Shown: positions 8,412 to 18,600 of the stretch, in pieces
Position numbering within the stretch: the first letter of the stretch is position 1
Layout of the letters: each line of letters begins with the position of its first letter
DNA from: an uncultured Opitutaceae bacterium
Lineage (GTDB): Bacteria; Verrucomicrobiota; Verrucomicrobiia; Opitutales; Opitutaceae
NCBI GenBank assembly: GCA_937958045.1
Contig: CALFXL010000059.1
Coordinates: 1 to 64,000 of the forward strand
Direction of reading: 5' to 3'
DNA: 64,000 nucleotides
The notes under the pieces: generated by a model
Told to the model about the DNA's origin: nothing
Database searches by the model: none
The model's input: only the letters and a program-made list of their open reading frames with translations
Program-made: the position numbers and the translations under genes

Positions 8412-9563
8412 ATGCCCGAGCACTTCCAATTGTTGAAAACCGATACGGCGACCGCCGCGCGACGCGGCCGGCTCAAAACGCGTCATGGCGTGGTGGATAC
8501 ACCGATTTTTATGCCGGTCGGCACGCAGGGCACGGTGAAGGCGCTCACGCCCGCGCATATCAAAGAGATCGGCGCGCAGATCATTTTGGGAAACACGTAC
8601 CACCTGAATCTGCGTCCCACGAGCGAGCTCGTGAAGGAGCTCGGCGGCCTGCACCGGTTCATGGGCTGGGACGGGCCGATCCTCACCGACAGCGGCGGAT
8701 TTCAGGTGTTTTCATTGGCGAAACTGCGCGACATCCGCGACGACGGTGTGGCGTTTCAATCGCATCTCGACGGGGCGAAACTGTTTCTCGGGCCGCGCGA
8801 AGTGATGACGATCCAGGCGAATCTCGGCAGCGACATCGCGATGGTGCTCGATGAATGTCCGCCGTGGCCGTGCACGCGCGAGGAATGCGCGCGCGCGGTC
8901 GAACGCAGTTTGCGCTGGGCGAAACAGTGCAAGGAGATCGCGACCGACAACGGCTTTCTCGCGAACGGCCATCATGTGTTTGCGATCGCGCAAGGCTCGA
9001 CCTTCGACGATCTGCGTCGCGAGGCCGCGGAGTCGCTCGCCGCGCTCGATCTGCCCGGCTATGCGGTGGGCGGCGTGAGCGTGGGCGAACCGGAACCGGA
9101 GATGCTCAAACAAGTGGCCGCGACCACGCCGTTCATGCCTGCGGACAAACCGCGCTACACGATGGGCCTCGGCACGCCGCCGCAGATTCTGAAGATGATC
9201 GCGCTCGGCGTGGACATGTTTGACTGCGTGTTGCCGAGCCGCGTGGCGCGCAACGGACTCGTTTTCACGCCCGATGGGCCGATGAATCTGCGCAACGAAA
9301 AATATCGCGCCGATCCGCGTCCGATCTCCGAAGACGTGCACAACTACACGACGCAGTTTTCCCGCGCGTATCTGCGACACCTCACGATCGCGGGCGAGAT
9401 GCTGAGCGGCACGCTGCTCACGATTCACAATCTTCACTTCTTCATCGATCTGACGGCGCAAGCGCGCGCACACATCGAAGCCGGCGATTACGATTCCTGG
9501 CATCGCGCGTGGATCGCGCGCTACGAAGCGGGCGCGGCGGAACGGCTCGCGGGCGGACGTTAG
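8412..9563 (+). CDS. tgt: tRNA-guanine transglycosylase lacking zinc cysteines
   Basis: 383 residues. Tgt exchanges guanine 34 of GUN-anticodon tRNAs for preQ1. The TIM barrel is intact: TPIFMPVGTQGTVK, Asp93 in DSGGFQVFSL, and nucleophile Asp271 in MFDCVLPSRVARNG. The start at MPEHFQLL is chosen because upstream sequence does not match the family. Oddly, the zinc site is gone. In characterised Tgt enzymes a Cys-x-Cys-x2-Cys stretch precedes SRAYLRHL; here those positions are Val309, Asn311 and Thr314, with the fourth ligand His339 (LTIHNLHF) kept. The fold may be stabilised without zinc. Confidence 0.93.
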   Translation: MPEHFQLLKTDTATAARRGRLKTRHGVVDTPIFMPVGTQGTVKALTPAHIKEIGAQIILGNTYHLNLRPTSELVKELGGLHRFMGWDGPILTDSGGFQVFSLAKLRDIRDDGVAFQSHLDGAKLFLGPREVMTIQANLGSDIAMVLDECPPWPCTREECARAVERSLRWAKQCKEIATDNGFLANGHHVFAIAQGSTFDDLRREAAESLAALDLPGYAVGGVSVGEPEPEMLKQVAATTPFMPADKPRYTMGLGTPPQILKMIALGVDMFDCVLPSRVARNGLVFTPDGPMNLRNEKYRADPRPISEDVHNYTTQFSRAYLRHLTIAGEMLSGTLLTIHNLHFFIDLTAQARAHIEAGDYDSWHRAWIARYEAGAAERLAGGR

Positions 9564-9596
9564 GCGCGGCGAGTCGCGCTTGCCTGCGCCATGGCG

Positions 9597-10751
9597 TCAG
9601 CGTGTTGGCGATTTCGCCGCGATGCGTGCGCGCCACGCGGGGATTTCTTTCTCCAACAACTCCGTCGCGAACGGCCCGTACCAATCGTAACCGGTGCGGC
9701 GCTCGCGCTCGACTTCGGCGAGCGTGTAGACCTTGCGGCCATCGCGATTGGCGAGAAACGGCTGGCTGTCGGCGAGCTCGTAGAAACGCGCCCACAACAC
9801 CGGAGCGTCGGGATCGGGCACGGCGACGAGATCGTCTTTGGCAGTGTGATGATCGTAGCGAACGACCGCGGCTTTGCGTCGCTCGAGGCGCAGACCGCGG
9901 ATCTTGGTGCGCTCGAACCACGCCGCGGCGTCTTCGACCGCGCGAATGATTTCCGGGGAAGGATCTTCGATGCTCATCAAATAACGCACGACTTGCACGC
10001 TTTCGCGGCTCACGAGTGCGGGCAGCTCGAAGGAACGCGCCTTTGCGGGCTCGAGCGTTTCGCGGTCGTATTGGCCGGCCCAGACGGCCCGGCGACCTTC
10101 GCTCACGACTTGGAGGCGGAGAATCAACCCATCACCGCGGGCGACGGCTTCGGCGGCACGCGCGCGACGCGTTTCATCGACGAAAGAAAACGGCGGTTTC
10201 CCCGCGGCGATTTTGCGAAGCAGTCTGAGCACGCCGGGCATGACATCGTCGGCGAACGTGATGTGGCCGTAGTAAGAATCGGTGCGCGGAGGCGAATGCG
10301 CCCAGCCGCCGTTGGGATACTGCGAATCGAGGACAAAATCGATGCCGCGCAGGCACGCGTCGCGATGACGCTCCTGGCCGGCCTGCACGTAAGCGGCGGC
10401 GAGGTATTCGATTTGTGGATACGTGTTGCGATTGTCGAAACTGGTGTCGGTCGCCTCGCGCGAGAGGCGGAGCTCGCGACGTTCCTCGGGCGGGATGATG
10501 CGCGCGGGATCTTGGTTGGTGGGCCAGCCGCCGTTGGCGCGCTGACGCAGCACGAGGTTGTCGGCGATCTCGACGATCTGCCCGGGCGCGTAGCGCGGAT
10601 ACTCTCGGCCGTACATGTCGTTCTGGTTTCGCCAGTGGTGGATCACGTCGGAGAAACCATCGAGCGGAATAGGTTCGTAATCAGCCGCCGGCAGCGTGCT
10701 CGCGAGCGAAGTGAGACCGGCGCACAGAACGAGCAAACGGGGTAAACGCAT
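9597..10751 (-). CDS. Exported pectate lyase, PL10-like
   Basis: 384 residues from the ATG at 10751 (MRLPRLLVLCAGLTSLAS), a signal peptide probably cleaved after PAA. The mature part is an alpha/alpha barrel matching polysaccharide lyase family 10, which cuts polygalacturonate by beta-elimination: ANGGWPTNQDPA, TDTSFDNRNTYPQIEYLA, YPNGGWAHSPP, ESVQVVRYLMSIE, VLWARFYEL. An ATG five codons further up is possible but adds charged residues. It is divergent from the isomerase-like gene. The window's second pectinolytic locus is at 30-41 kb. A dispersed 19-bp motif lies inside at 10404-10422. Confidence 0.88.
   Translation of the reverse strand: MRLPRLLVLCAGLTSLASTLPAADYEPIPLDGFSDVIHHWRNQNDMYGREYPRYAPGQIVEIADNLVLRQRANGGWPTNQDPARIIPPEERRELRLSREATDTSFDNRNTYPQIEYLAAAYVQAGQERHRDACLRGIDFVLDSQYPNGGWAHSPPRTDSYYGHITFADDVMPGVLRLLRKIAAGKPPFSFVDETRRARAAEAVARGDGLILRLQVVSEGRRAVWAGQYDRETLEPAKARSFELPALVSRESVQVVRYLMSIEDPSPEIIRAVEDAAAWFERTKIRGLRLERRKAAVVRYDHHTAKDDLVAVPDPDAPVLWARFYELADSQPFLANRDGRKVYTLAEVERERRTGYDWYGPFATELLEKEIPAWRARIAAKSPTR
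10404..10422. repeat. 19-bp inverted-repeat motif, copy inside pectate lyase gene
   Basis: GTATTC-GATTTGT-GGATAC on the plus strand; read on the minus strand it is GTATCC-ACAAATC-GAATAC. It encodes part of NTYPQIEY. Confidence 0.55.
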
Positions 10752-10870
10752 GCGGCGACAAAACACTGAACAGCCTCATCGTCGCAACGAAATCTCACCG
10801 CGTTAGTAATGGAAAGAAGACGGCGCCGAAAGATTTTGCCTGTGGATGGTGTGAGCGGCGTAGTGGTGGC

Positions 10871-11839
10871 ATGACTACACGTGCCGAGAGTTTGGATGGA
10901 ACGAGAGCCGGTGTTGTGAGCCATTGCCTGCGTGCGACTGTGGTTGGACGCATGATCGCGGTGGTGGCGGCGCTGATGCTGATGTCGGGCGCGAAAGTGC
11001 GTGTCGAAGCGAGCGCTGCGGAAGAGTCGCCGTACCGCATCGCGGTGATCGATCTGATGATTTTGAAGCGGCAAAAAATCAGCGCGTTGCCGCTCGCGAA
11101 AGAGCTCGGCGTGGAGGGGCTCGAAGTGGACATGGGCGGGCTCGGGAATCGCGAGACGTTCGACAATCGTCTGGCGGATCCGGCGGTGCGCGCGGAGTAT
11201 CTGGCGAAGGCGCGCGAGTTGGGACTCGAATTTTGTTCGTTGGGAATGACGGGGTTTTATGCGCAGTCGTTTGCGGAGCGTCCGACGTATGAGCGCATGG
11301 TGCAGGACTGTCTCGACACGGCGGTGGCGCTGGGCGTGAAGACGGTTTTTCTGCCGTTGGGCGTGAGGGTGGATCTCGTGAAAAATCCCGAGCTGCGTCC
11401 CGCGGTGGTGGAGCGATTGAAAGTCGTCGGCGCGCGCGCGGAAGCGGCGGGAGTGGTGATCGGCATCGAGACCGCGCTCGATGCCGCGCAGGAAGCCGCC
11501 TTGCTCGATGAAGTCGGCTCGCCCGCGGTGAAGAGTTATTTCAATTTCTCAAACGCGCTGAAAAACGGCCGCGATCTGCTCGCGGAGCTGCGCACGCTCG
11601 GTCGCGACAGGATTTGTCAGATCCACTGCACGGACGACGATGGCGTGTGGCTTGAGCACAACACGCGACTCGATTTGCACGCGGTGAAAGCGACGCTCGA
11701 CGAGATGGGCTGGCGCGGCTGGCTCGTCGTCGAACGCTCGCGCGACGCGAGCCGTCCGACGGACGTGAAGTGGAACTTCACCGCCAACGTCGCGTATCTG
11801 AAAAAAATCTTCCAGCCGGCGACTGCCGCGACGAACTGA
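10871..11839 (+). CDS. Exported sugar isomerase/epimerase-like TIM barrel protein
   Basis: 322 residues. The N-terminus carries a hydrophobic export signal (MIAVVAALMLMSGAKVRVEA), preceded by about 26 extra residues, so the true start may be 10871 or the ATG at 10951. The rest is an AP-endonuclease-2/xylose isomerase-like barrel: LEFCSLGMTGFYAQSF, VFLPLGVRVDL, VVIGIETALD, ICQIHCTDDDG and WLVVERSRD, with metal-binding Glu, His and Glu in expected strands. Substrate unknown. It is divergent from the pectate lyase gene, which hints at a linked role in sugar-acid handling. Confidence 0.8.
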   Translation: MTTRAESLDGTRAGVVSHCLRATVVGRMIAVVAALMLMSGAKVRVEASAAEESPYRIAVIDLMILKRQKISALPLAKELGVEGLEVDMGGLGNRETFDNRLADPAVRAEYLAKARELGLEFCSLGMTGFYAQSFAERPTYERMVQDCLDTAVALGVKTVFLPLGVRVDLVKNPELRPAVVERLKVVGARAEAAGVVIGIETALDAAQEAALLDEVGSPAVKSYFNFSNALKNGRDLLAELRTLGRDRICQIHCTDDDGVWLEHNTRLDLHAVKATLDEMGWRGWLVVERSRDASRPTDVKWNFTANVAYLKKIFQPATAATN

Positions 11840-11859
11840 GCGCGAATCGTGCGCGGCAC

Positions 11860-13974
11860 TCAATCGAGATGACGCGGGCCGGGCGCGGTTTCGAGTTCGT
11901 GGCACGCCTTGATGAACGACGCCGCGGACCACGCTTGAAACGCCTTGCCCATGGGCCGGCCGGTGATGCCGTGCGCCCATTCGTTGAATTCCCACTCTTG
12001 ATCGCGTCCGAGTTTGTTGAGGCGCGCGAGCTGCACGAGTTCGCGCACGGCGACTTCGTGGAAACCGAGCTGGTGGATGAAGCGCACCCACATGCCGCCA
12101 ATGAACGGCCAGATGCCGCCGTTGTGGTAATGATTCGGCAGGTTGAGCAGATTGACCGTGTAGTAGGAGCGCCAGTCGGGATCGCCGGCCTGGACGACGG
12201 GATAAAGATTGGCGACGGGCCAGGGCGTGTTGACGCCGACTCCCCACAAGTAGCGAAACGCGATGCGCGCGCGGTCCACGTCGAGCACGTACATGAGGAA
12301 TGCGAGGATGTTGCCGTAAACGTCGCACCGCCAGTTGAACGAAAACGGCGTGATTTCCGCCAACAAGTACTGCGTGTCGCCGAGGCCGAACTGACGATCG
12401 GCGAAACGATTCGCGGGCGGCGACTGCGGGTCGGACGGACGCGTGGTCGGCCAGAATGTATCCAAAACTCGACTACGAATTTTCTGCGACCAGCGCAGAT
12501 AATCGGCGGCGCGATCGAACTGCCCGAGCATCTCGAGCAAACGGCCGAAGCAAACGTTGGTGCGGTACCAAAGAACTTCGTCGTAGAGCACGTTGTAGCT
12601 GCGACCGAAAAGATCGGTCCAGTCGCCGGCTTCGGGCACTTCGAGGAGGCCGTCGTTGTTGCTGTCGTGCGCGCTGAGCCAGTTCATCGCGACTTGGAGC
12701 CGCTCGGCATAAGTCCGCAGGAAGTCGAGATCGCCGGTTTTGTTGACGTAGTTGTAGACGGCGATGATCACCCACAAGCCGCTGTCGATGGAGCAGATGT
12801 TGCCCACGCCGCCGTAGTCGGGCTCGGCGGTGTCGATGCGGACGTTGGCGGGGATTTGTCCCGACGGTGATGCGGCGCGGAGAAGTGTTTCGAGCGTCGC
12901 TTTCTGCGTGGCGCGAATCTCCGGGTCATCGAGGTCGAGCGTGTAGATGACGGTCATTGAGCCGTCGCGTGCCCAGACCGAGCGGTAGTTGGCGTCGGTG
13001 CCGGTGACGGTGTTGTCGGTCAGCGAACACGCGGAGAAACCGAGCGGCGTGATGTTTTTGCGGAGCGCGACGAGGGCTTTTTCGTAGGCGGTGTCGAGGA
13101 GTTGTTTATCCTCGTCGGAAAGCGCGCCGAGTTGGGTGCCGGCGAACAGAAGACGAAAACCCGCGGACATGCGCTCGGGCGGAATGCCGGTTTCATCGGC
13201 GGACGGCGGGCGGGAAATGATGCCGTAGTGACGCAGCCCCTCGAGCACACCATCGGCGAGCACGAGGCTCGACGTGTAGATGGGCAGTTGAACCGTCGCG
13301 GTGAAGAGCTCCGGCTGCGCGTTTTGAACGATGATCCCGCGCACGCCCGGCAGCAGGAACATGCCGATGTCGTTGCCGGTGTCGCCCGCGACGAGCAGTT
13401 CTTCGGTTGAAATGTGCAGGCGCGCGGCGAGCCAGGACAGCGCGCCGCCTTTATTGGCACGACGCGGGATCACATCGAGATCGCGGGCGCTGGAATAAAC
13501 GACGCAGACGTCCAGTCCGTCCGCCTGGAGTTTTTCTTCGATCTCGCGCAACGCGGAAGCGGAGGCGTTTTCCAAGAACCAGCTCGACTTGAACGCGTGT
13601 TGAAATTCGGCCGGTTGCGGGCGGATGCCCGGAACGCTGGCGATGGTCGATCGCACGCGCTCGAGATCCCAGCCCTGCGCCAACTCCGACGCGAACTCAT
13701 CGAGCATGCGTCTCGAGCGCACATTAAAGATCTGCGTGCCCACGCCACCGATGATGTAGTCCGGCTCCGGCAACTCGCCCTGCTCGATCAAGTGCTGCAC
13801 ATCGTCGATGAGACGGCCGCTGTTGAAGACGAGCAGCGGCCGCGAGTCGGGCGCGAGTTGCGCCCACGCGGCTTTGAAGCGGTTGGCCGCTTCAGGATTG
13901 CCGAGCAAGGTGCCGTCGAGATCGGAGCTGAAGAGTTTGATCGGGCGGACCGTGGTGGAGGGGGAGTCGCTCAT
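11860..13974 (-). CDS. HAD disaccharide-phosphate phosphatase fused to (alpha/alpha)6 glycosidase
   Basis: 704 residues, two enzymes in one chain. Residues about 12-255 are a sucrose-6-phosphate-phosphatase-type HAD domain: FSSDLDGTLLG (motif I), VFNSGR (II), NKGGALSWLA (III Lys) and VAGDTGNDIGMF (IV). Residues about 290-700 are an (alpha/alpha)6 glycosidase resembling the debranching-enzyme C-terminal and alkaline-invertase fold: WARDGSMTVIYTLD, CSIDSGLWVIIAVYNYV, EVPEAGDWTDLFGRSYN, HYHNGGIWPFIGGMWV. It follows the GT4 gene by 51 bp in an operon, so the phosphatase should finish the GT4 product. The glycosidase may hydrolyse or recycle that product. A 19-bp motif sits at 12458-12476. Confidence 0.85.
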   Translation of the reverse strand: MSDSPSTTVRPIKLFSSDLDGTLLGNPEAANRFKAAWAQLAPDSRPLLVFNSGRLIDDVQHLIEQGELPEPDYIIGGVGTQIFNVRSRRMLDEFASELAQGWDLERVRSTIASVPGIRPQPAEFQHAFKSSWFLENASASALREIEEKLQADGLDVCVVYSSARDLDVIPRRANKGGALSWLAARLHISTEELLVAGDTGNDIGMFLLPGVRGIIVQNAQPELFTATVQLPIYTSSLVLADGVLEGLRHYGIISRPPSADETGIPPERMSAGFRLLFAGTQLGALSDEDKQLLDTAYEKALVALRKNITPLGFSACSLTDNTVTGTDANYRSVWARDGSMTVIYTLDLDDPEIRATQKATLETLLRAASPSGQIPANVRIDTAEPDYGGVGNICSIDSGLWVIIAVYNYVNKTGDLDFLRTYAERLQVAMNWLSAHDSNNDGLLEVPEAGDWTDLFGRSYNVLYDEVLWYRTNVCFGRLLEMLGQFDRAADYLRWSQKIRSRVLDTFWPTTRPSDPQSPPANRFADRQFGLGDTQYLLAEITPFSFNWRCDVYGNILAFLMYVLDVDRARIAFRYLWGVGVNTPWPVANLYPVVQAGDPDWRSYYTVNLLNLPNHYHNGGIWPFIGGMWVRFIHQLGFHEVAVRELVQLARLNKLGRDQEWEFNEWAHGITGRPMGKAFQAWSAASFIKACHELETAPGPRHLD
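12458..12476. repeat. 19-bp inverted-repeat motif, copy inside HAD-glycosidase gene
   Basis: GTATCC-AAAACTC-GACTAC. Coding strand codons CGT AGT CGA GTT TTG GAT ACA encode RSRVLDT, the same frame and nearly the same peptide as the cas1 copy although the proteins are unrelated. Confidence 0.6.
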
Positions 13975-14025
13975 GAGAAGCTGCGAAGAAACAACGAACG
14001 CGTGAGAAAGAAGAAGAGATGGCGT

Positions 14026-15363
14026 TCAATCGCCGTCGTTCCAAGGCTCGTCCCATTCGTTGTCCGCGAACGACGCCGCGGAGACGCGTTCTTCGACGAG
14101 GCTGATGAGCTGTTGGGCGATGCCGGTCCATGTGAAGAGACTGCGAGCCTTGTGCGCGCCCATGCGGGAAAGACGCGCGGCAAGTCGCGGATGTTTGAGG
14201 GGCTTCACAATCATGATGCCGAGATCTTCGCGGTCAAAAGGATCGCCGTAGAGCGCGTGACGTCCGAAGGAAATCGCGCGGAAAAGTCCGCCGTGAATCG
14301 TGACGACCGTAGGCGCGCCGCAAGCCATCGCTTCGATTGCGGTCATGCCGAATGGCTCGTAGCGACTCGAGAGGACAAACACATCGGCCGCCCGGTAATA
14401 ATCCGGAAGATCGGCTTCGTCGACGAAACCGCCGAAACGCACGCGCTCTTTCAGGCCGAGCGAATCGACCTGTGCGGTGAGTTCGTTGAGAATCTCTTGT
14501 TCGTGCGGATTCAATTTTTCTCCGCCGACGGCGAGATGAAGCATGGCGTCGGGAATGCGTTTGGCGACGAGCGAAAACGCATCGACGAGCAGGTCGTAGC
14601 CTTTGTTGCGCGCGAGACGACCGATCGCGAGGACGACGTGACCGCTGAAGCCGAGGCGCTGACGAATGCTTTCGCGCGAGGCGTTGCTGACAGGATAAAA
14701 ACGTGTGTCGTCATAACCTGGCGGGATCATGTGCACGTGCTCGGTGACCGTGCCGTAGTCATTGGTGATCATGTCGAGCTGAGGCGGGGTGGTGGCGATG
14801 ACGGCGTCGCACGCGCGATACAGAAGCGTTTCCTGTCGGATGCGTTCGCTGAAGTTGTACTTCTTTTCGAAGTTGGCCGCGTCTTCCGGGAAGTCGGTTT
14901 CCATCAGTTGTTTTTTCCACAAGCCGAGCGAATGCGGCGTGTGAATGTGCGGCACGTCGAGCGCGTCGGCGAGACGCTGGGTCGCGTAGCCGGCATCCCA
15001 GTAATGGCTGTTGAAAAACCGGTACGAGAGGTTGTGGGCTTTGATGTAGCGCAGGGCGTTTTCGGCCCATTCGGCGAGATGTTCGACGAGGTATTCCTTG
15101 GGAATGAATTTTTTTCCGCCGCAAGGCACGCGAATGACGCGCACGCGTTCGTTGATGACGTCGATCTGCGGTTGGCCTTCGAACTGGCGCGTCCAGATGT
15201 CGACCTCGAAGCCGAGTTGCGCGAGCTTCTTGGAGAGCTCGATAACGTAAACGACCTGTCCTCCGGTGTCGGCGGCGCCCAGAGGCGGATTCGCGGCGAC
15301 GTATCCATGTGTGGATACCATGCCGATGCGAGGAAGCGGTGGTTCGGTGGTAGGAGAATTCAT
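14026..15363 (-). CDS. GT4 glycosyltransferase, sucrose-phosphate or mannosylfructose-phosphate synthase type
   Basis: 445 residues. The start is the ATG at 15363 (MNSPTTEPPLPRIGMVSTHG). The family makes a phosphorylated disaccharide from a nucleotide sugar and fructose-6-phosphate. The acceptor domain has AADTGGQVVYVIELSKKL and SHYWDAGYATQRL; the donor domain has AIGRLARNKGYDLLVDAF and the GT4 motif SSRYEPFGMTAIEAMACG. The C-terminal TWTGIAQQL and EPWNDGD resemble the mannosylfructose-phosphate synthase branch as I remember it, so that product is as likely as sucrose. It is the first gene of the operon with the HAD-glycosidase fusion. The product probably serves as a compatible solute. Confidence 0.87.
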   Translation of the reverse strand: MNSPTTEPPLPRIGMVSTHGYVAANPPLGAADTGGQVVYVIELSKKLAQLGFEVDIWTRQFEGQPQIDVINERVRVIRVPCGGKKFIPKEYLVEHLAEWAENALRYIKAHNLSYRFFNSHYWDAGYATQRLADALDVPHIHTPHSLGLWKKQLMETDFPEDAANFEKKYNFSERIRQETLLYRACDAVIATTPPQLDMITNDYGTVTEHVHMIPPGYDDTRFYPVSNASRESIRQRLGFSGHVVLAIGRLARNKGYDLLVDAFSLVAKRIPDAMLHLAVGGEKLNPHEQEILNELTAQVDSLGLKERVRFGGFVDEADLPDYYRAADVFVLSSRYEPFGMTAIEAMACGAPTVVTIHGGLFRAISFGRHALYGDPFDREDLGIMIVKPLKHPRLAARLSRMGAHKARSLFTWTGIAQQLISLVEERVSAASFADNEWDEPWNDGD

Positions 15364-15664
15364 AGGCGGTAGGCGATAACGGCGCGCGACCCAGGGCGGC
15401 GCCGTGAGTGGATCCGCGGACACTATAATCCGCGGACGGCAGCCGCGCTTGGCGGTTGCCTGTGGGCCGGCCGCGCACACGGGAGCGAGAAGTACGCCAT
15501 TACGGCAACGCACGTTGCGTGCCGGCTCGCGTGTGCGACCGATGTCACCACAACGCCTTACACTGGGAGTGCCGAGAATTTTTTTCCGCGGCGCGATTTG
15601 GGAGTGGGCAAAATGCAGCCGCCACCGAGGGGCGGAGCGGCAAATTGCGCGCGAAAGTTTTTTG
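15364..15664. other. Intergenic region upstream of the GT4 gene
   Basis: No gene seen. It holds two TCCGCGGA palindromes around an AT-rich core (15413-15436) and a nested GC-rich stem-loop at about 15476-15540 (inner arms GGCAACGC and GCGTGCC). The sensor-kinase gene ends at its right edge with no clear terminator. Confidence 0.5.
15413..15436. promoter_or_regulatory. Paired TCCGCGGA palindromes around a -10-like core
   Basis: TCCGCGGA at 15413-15420 and again at 15429-15436, separated by CACTATAA. The core reads TATAAT overlap on plus and TATAGT on minus. Its place 50-75 bp before the GT4 start suggests an operator over that operon's promoter; no good -35 was found. Confidence 0.4.
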
Positions 15665-18600
15665 TCAGCGCGCCGCTTCGCTCGCGAGCCAGCGGTTGAG
15701 CGTGGCGGCGAGATCGGCGAATTTCACGGGCTTGGACAAGTAGTCGTCCATGCCGAGCGAGAGGCAGCGTTCCCGTTCGCCCGCGACGACATTTGCGGTG
15801 AGCGCGATGATCGGAATACGTGTGCCCGGTTCTTCGCGGCGGCGAATCTCGACGGTGGCGTCGTAGCCATCGAGCTCGGGCATGTGGCAATCCATCAACA
15901 CGAGGTCGAACGATTCGCGCGCGAGCGCTTCGAGCGCCTGACGACCGTTTGCGACGACCGTGGCGCGATGACCGAGTTTCACGACCATGTGACGCGCGAG
16001 CGTTTGATTCACGGGGTTGTCCTCGGCGATGAGGATGTGCGCGTTGGTGCGGGCGACAAACTCGGCGGCTGGTGCGGGAGCTGGTGTGTTGCTGCGAGCC
16101 GGGGCACCGGGAGCCGCCCATGCTTTTCCCAACGCACTGAGCAGCGCGGAACGTCGCACCGGTTTTTGGAGAACGGCGACGATGCGCGCTTTGTCCATCA
16201 GCGGACGTTTGTCGTGCAACAACGTGGTGCTGAGCAACGCGACGGGTGTTTGCGCGAGCGCAGGATCGGCGAGAAGTGTTTCAGCCAAAGCGAGTCCGTC
16301 GGCTTGCGCATCGGCCAAGGCGAGATCGTAAGGACGTTTTTCGCTCAGCGCGTGGCGGATCGCATCGAGGCCGCTCGCGGCGTCGGTCGCCTCGTCGACG
16401 TGAATCTTGCGCGCGCGCAGCGAATCGGCGAGCGCGTGACGGTGCAGCGCGTGCCGATCGATAAGCAATACGCGGCGTCCCGCGAAATCGGGCAGCGATA
16501 CCGGCTCGGCCGACGTCACGGGTTCGAGCGCGAGCGTGAACCAAAATGTGGAGCCGCGGCCCAGCGCGGATTGAAGACCCACGCGACCGCCCATGAGTTC
16601 GACGAGCTGGCGAGAGATGGCGAGGCCGAGCCCCGTGCCGCCGAAGCGACGCGTGAAGGAACCATCGACTTGCGTGAACGACTGGAACAGGCGCGTAGAC
16701 GCTTCGGGAGACAGGCCGATGCCTGTATCCATAACTTCAATACGCAGGCACGCGCGGTTGTCGTTGCACGGTTCGCGCACCAGGGTGATGCGCACCTCGC
16801 CGGTTTCGGTGAACTTGATCGCGTTGCTGACGAGGTTGAGGAGGATCTGCCGGAAACGGCCGGGGTCGCCCATGACCTGTTCCGGGATCGATTCGTCGAT
16901 GCGATAGGCGAATTCGAGATCTTTGCGGAACGCGGATTCGGCGAGCAACTCGGCGACATCTTCGACCGCTTCGCGCGGACTAAAGGCGGTTTTCTCGAGT
17001 TCGAGTTTGCCGGCTTCGATCTTCGAGAAATCGAGGATGTCGTTGATGATGCCGAGCAGCGCTTCGGCGGATTTGCGCACGGTCTCGGTGAAGTGGCGTT
17101 GCTCGTCGTCGAGGCGCGTGTCGAGGAGGAGCCCGGTCATGCCGATCACGCCGTTGAGCGGCGTGCGGATTTCATGGCTCATGTTGGCCAGGAAAAGACT
17201 CTTCGCCTGCGTGGCGGCCTCCGCCTGGTCCTTGGCGCGTGCGAATTCGCGGGTGCGCTCGGCGATGCGTTGTTCGAGCAGTTCGTTGTCGCGACGAAGC
17301 TTCCGGGTGCGAAGGCGGAAAAACAGATACGCCGCCACGCCCGCGACGACCGCGATGCTCAGATAAAACCACCACGTCTCGTAATACGCGGGAATGCGGC
17401 GCACGGGCAGCGACGCGCCGTGGAGATTCCACACACCGTCATTGTTGGCGGCGACGACGCGAAAGTGATACGTGCCGGGGCGGAGATTGGTGTAATAAGC
17501 GGTGCGACGCGTGCCGGCGTCGATCCATTGAGGATCGTGTCCCTCGAGTTGGTAGCGGAAGACGACACGTTGCGCGCGCAGGAAGCTCGGCGCGGTGTAT
17601 TCGATGGTGAGATCGCGCGCGTCGGCGGCGATGACGATTTCATCGTGGCCGTTGCCAACGGATTCGCCGTTCACGAGCACGTTTTCGATCAGCACGGGCG
17701 GCGGCACGCGATTGACGGGCACTTTGGTCGGATCGACCGCGACGAGGCCGCGATACGTGGCGAACCAAAGCCGTCCGTCGGGCGTGGAGGCCAAGGCCGG
17801 TTGCGAGCCGAAACCGACTGTGCTGGCGATGATGCCGTCGGTCTCGCTGGCGACGGAGAACGTGTTGCTGCGACGTTCGCCGCGCGCGATGGCGAGCAGT
17901 TCGGTCTTTGGCGCCCATACGATGCCGCGCGGCGTGCCGAGCCACATGCGTCCGTGGGCGTCTTCCGCGATGGCGGAAACGATGTCGTTGAAAGGCGCCG
18001 AGAGATCATCCGAGGCCTGCCAGTTGCCATCGGGCTGGAGCAGGAGAAGCCCCATGCCTTTGGCGCCGACCCACAGGCGATCTTCGGCATCGCAATACAG
18101 TGCGCGTACTTCGTCGACGGGCGCGCCGCTGTCGGGATTCCACACCTGCACGCGTTGGTCGTCCTTCCATTTCACCAGACCGCCGATGCGCGCTCCGAAA
18201 TACAGGGCGCCGTCGCGATCCTCGGCGATGGCCATGACGGGAATGGAGGCCGAAATGCCCACCGCCTCATTCATCGATGTGAATTCGCCGTTGGCGAAAC
18301 GGAGCAGCCCGTTTTGTTCGGTGCCGAGCCAGATGTTGCCGTGGCGATCTTCGAACAGGCTGCGCATGCCGCGTACGTTGCTCATCGTGGCGGTGGTGCC
18401 GTCGGCGTGGCGGACGAGCAGCGAGCCGCGTCGGCCGATCCACAGGCGACCGACGCGATCGTGGAGGATGGACCAGATTTCCGCTTCGGGGCCGGTGTCC
18501 GCGGGCAAATCGATGGGCGTGATTTTGCCATCCGGTGCGATGCGAACGACATGCCCGGCCGGCAACGCGGCCCAGAGGTTGCCCTCGGGATCGGCGGCCA

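Noticed and set aside
15301..15318. GTATCC-ATGTGT-GGATAC in the GT4 gene
   Set aside because: Perfect arms but one base shorter, and the codons encode the family-conserved MVSTHGY, so protein constraint may explain it.
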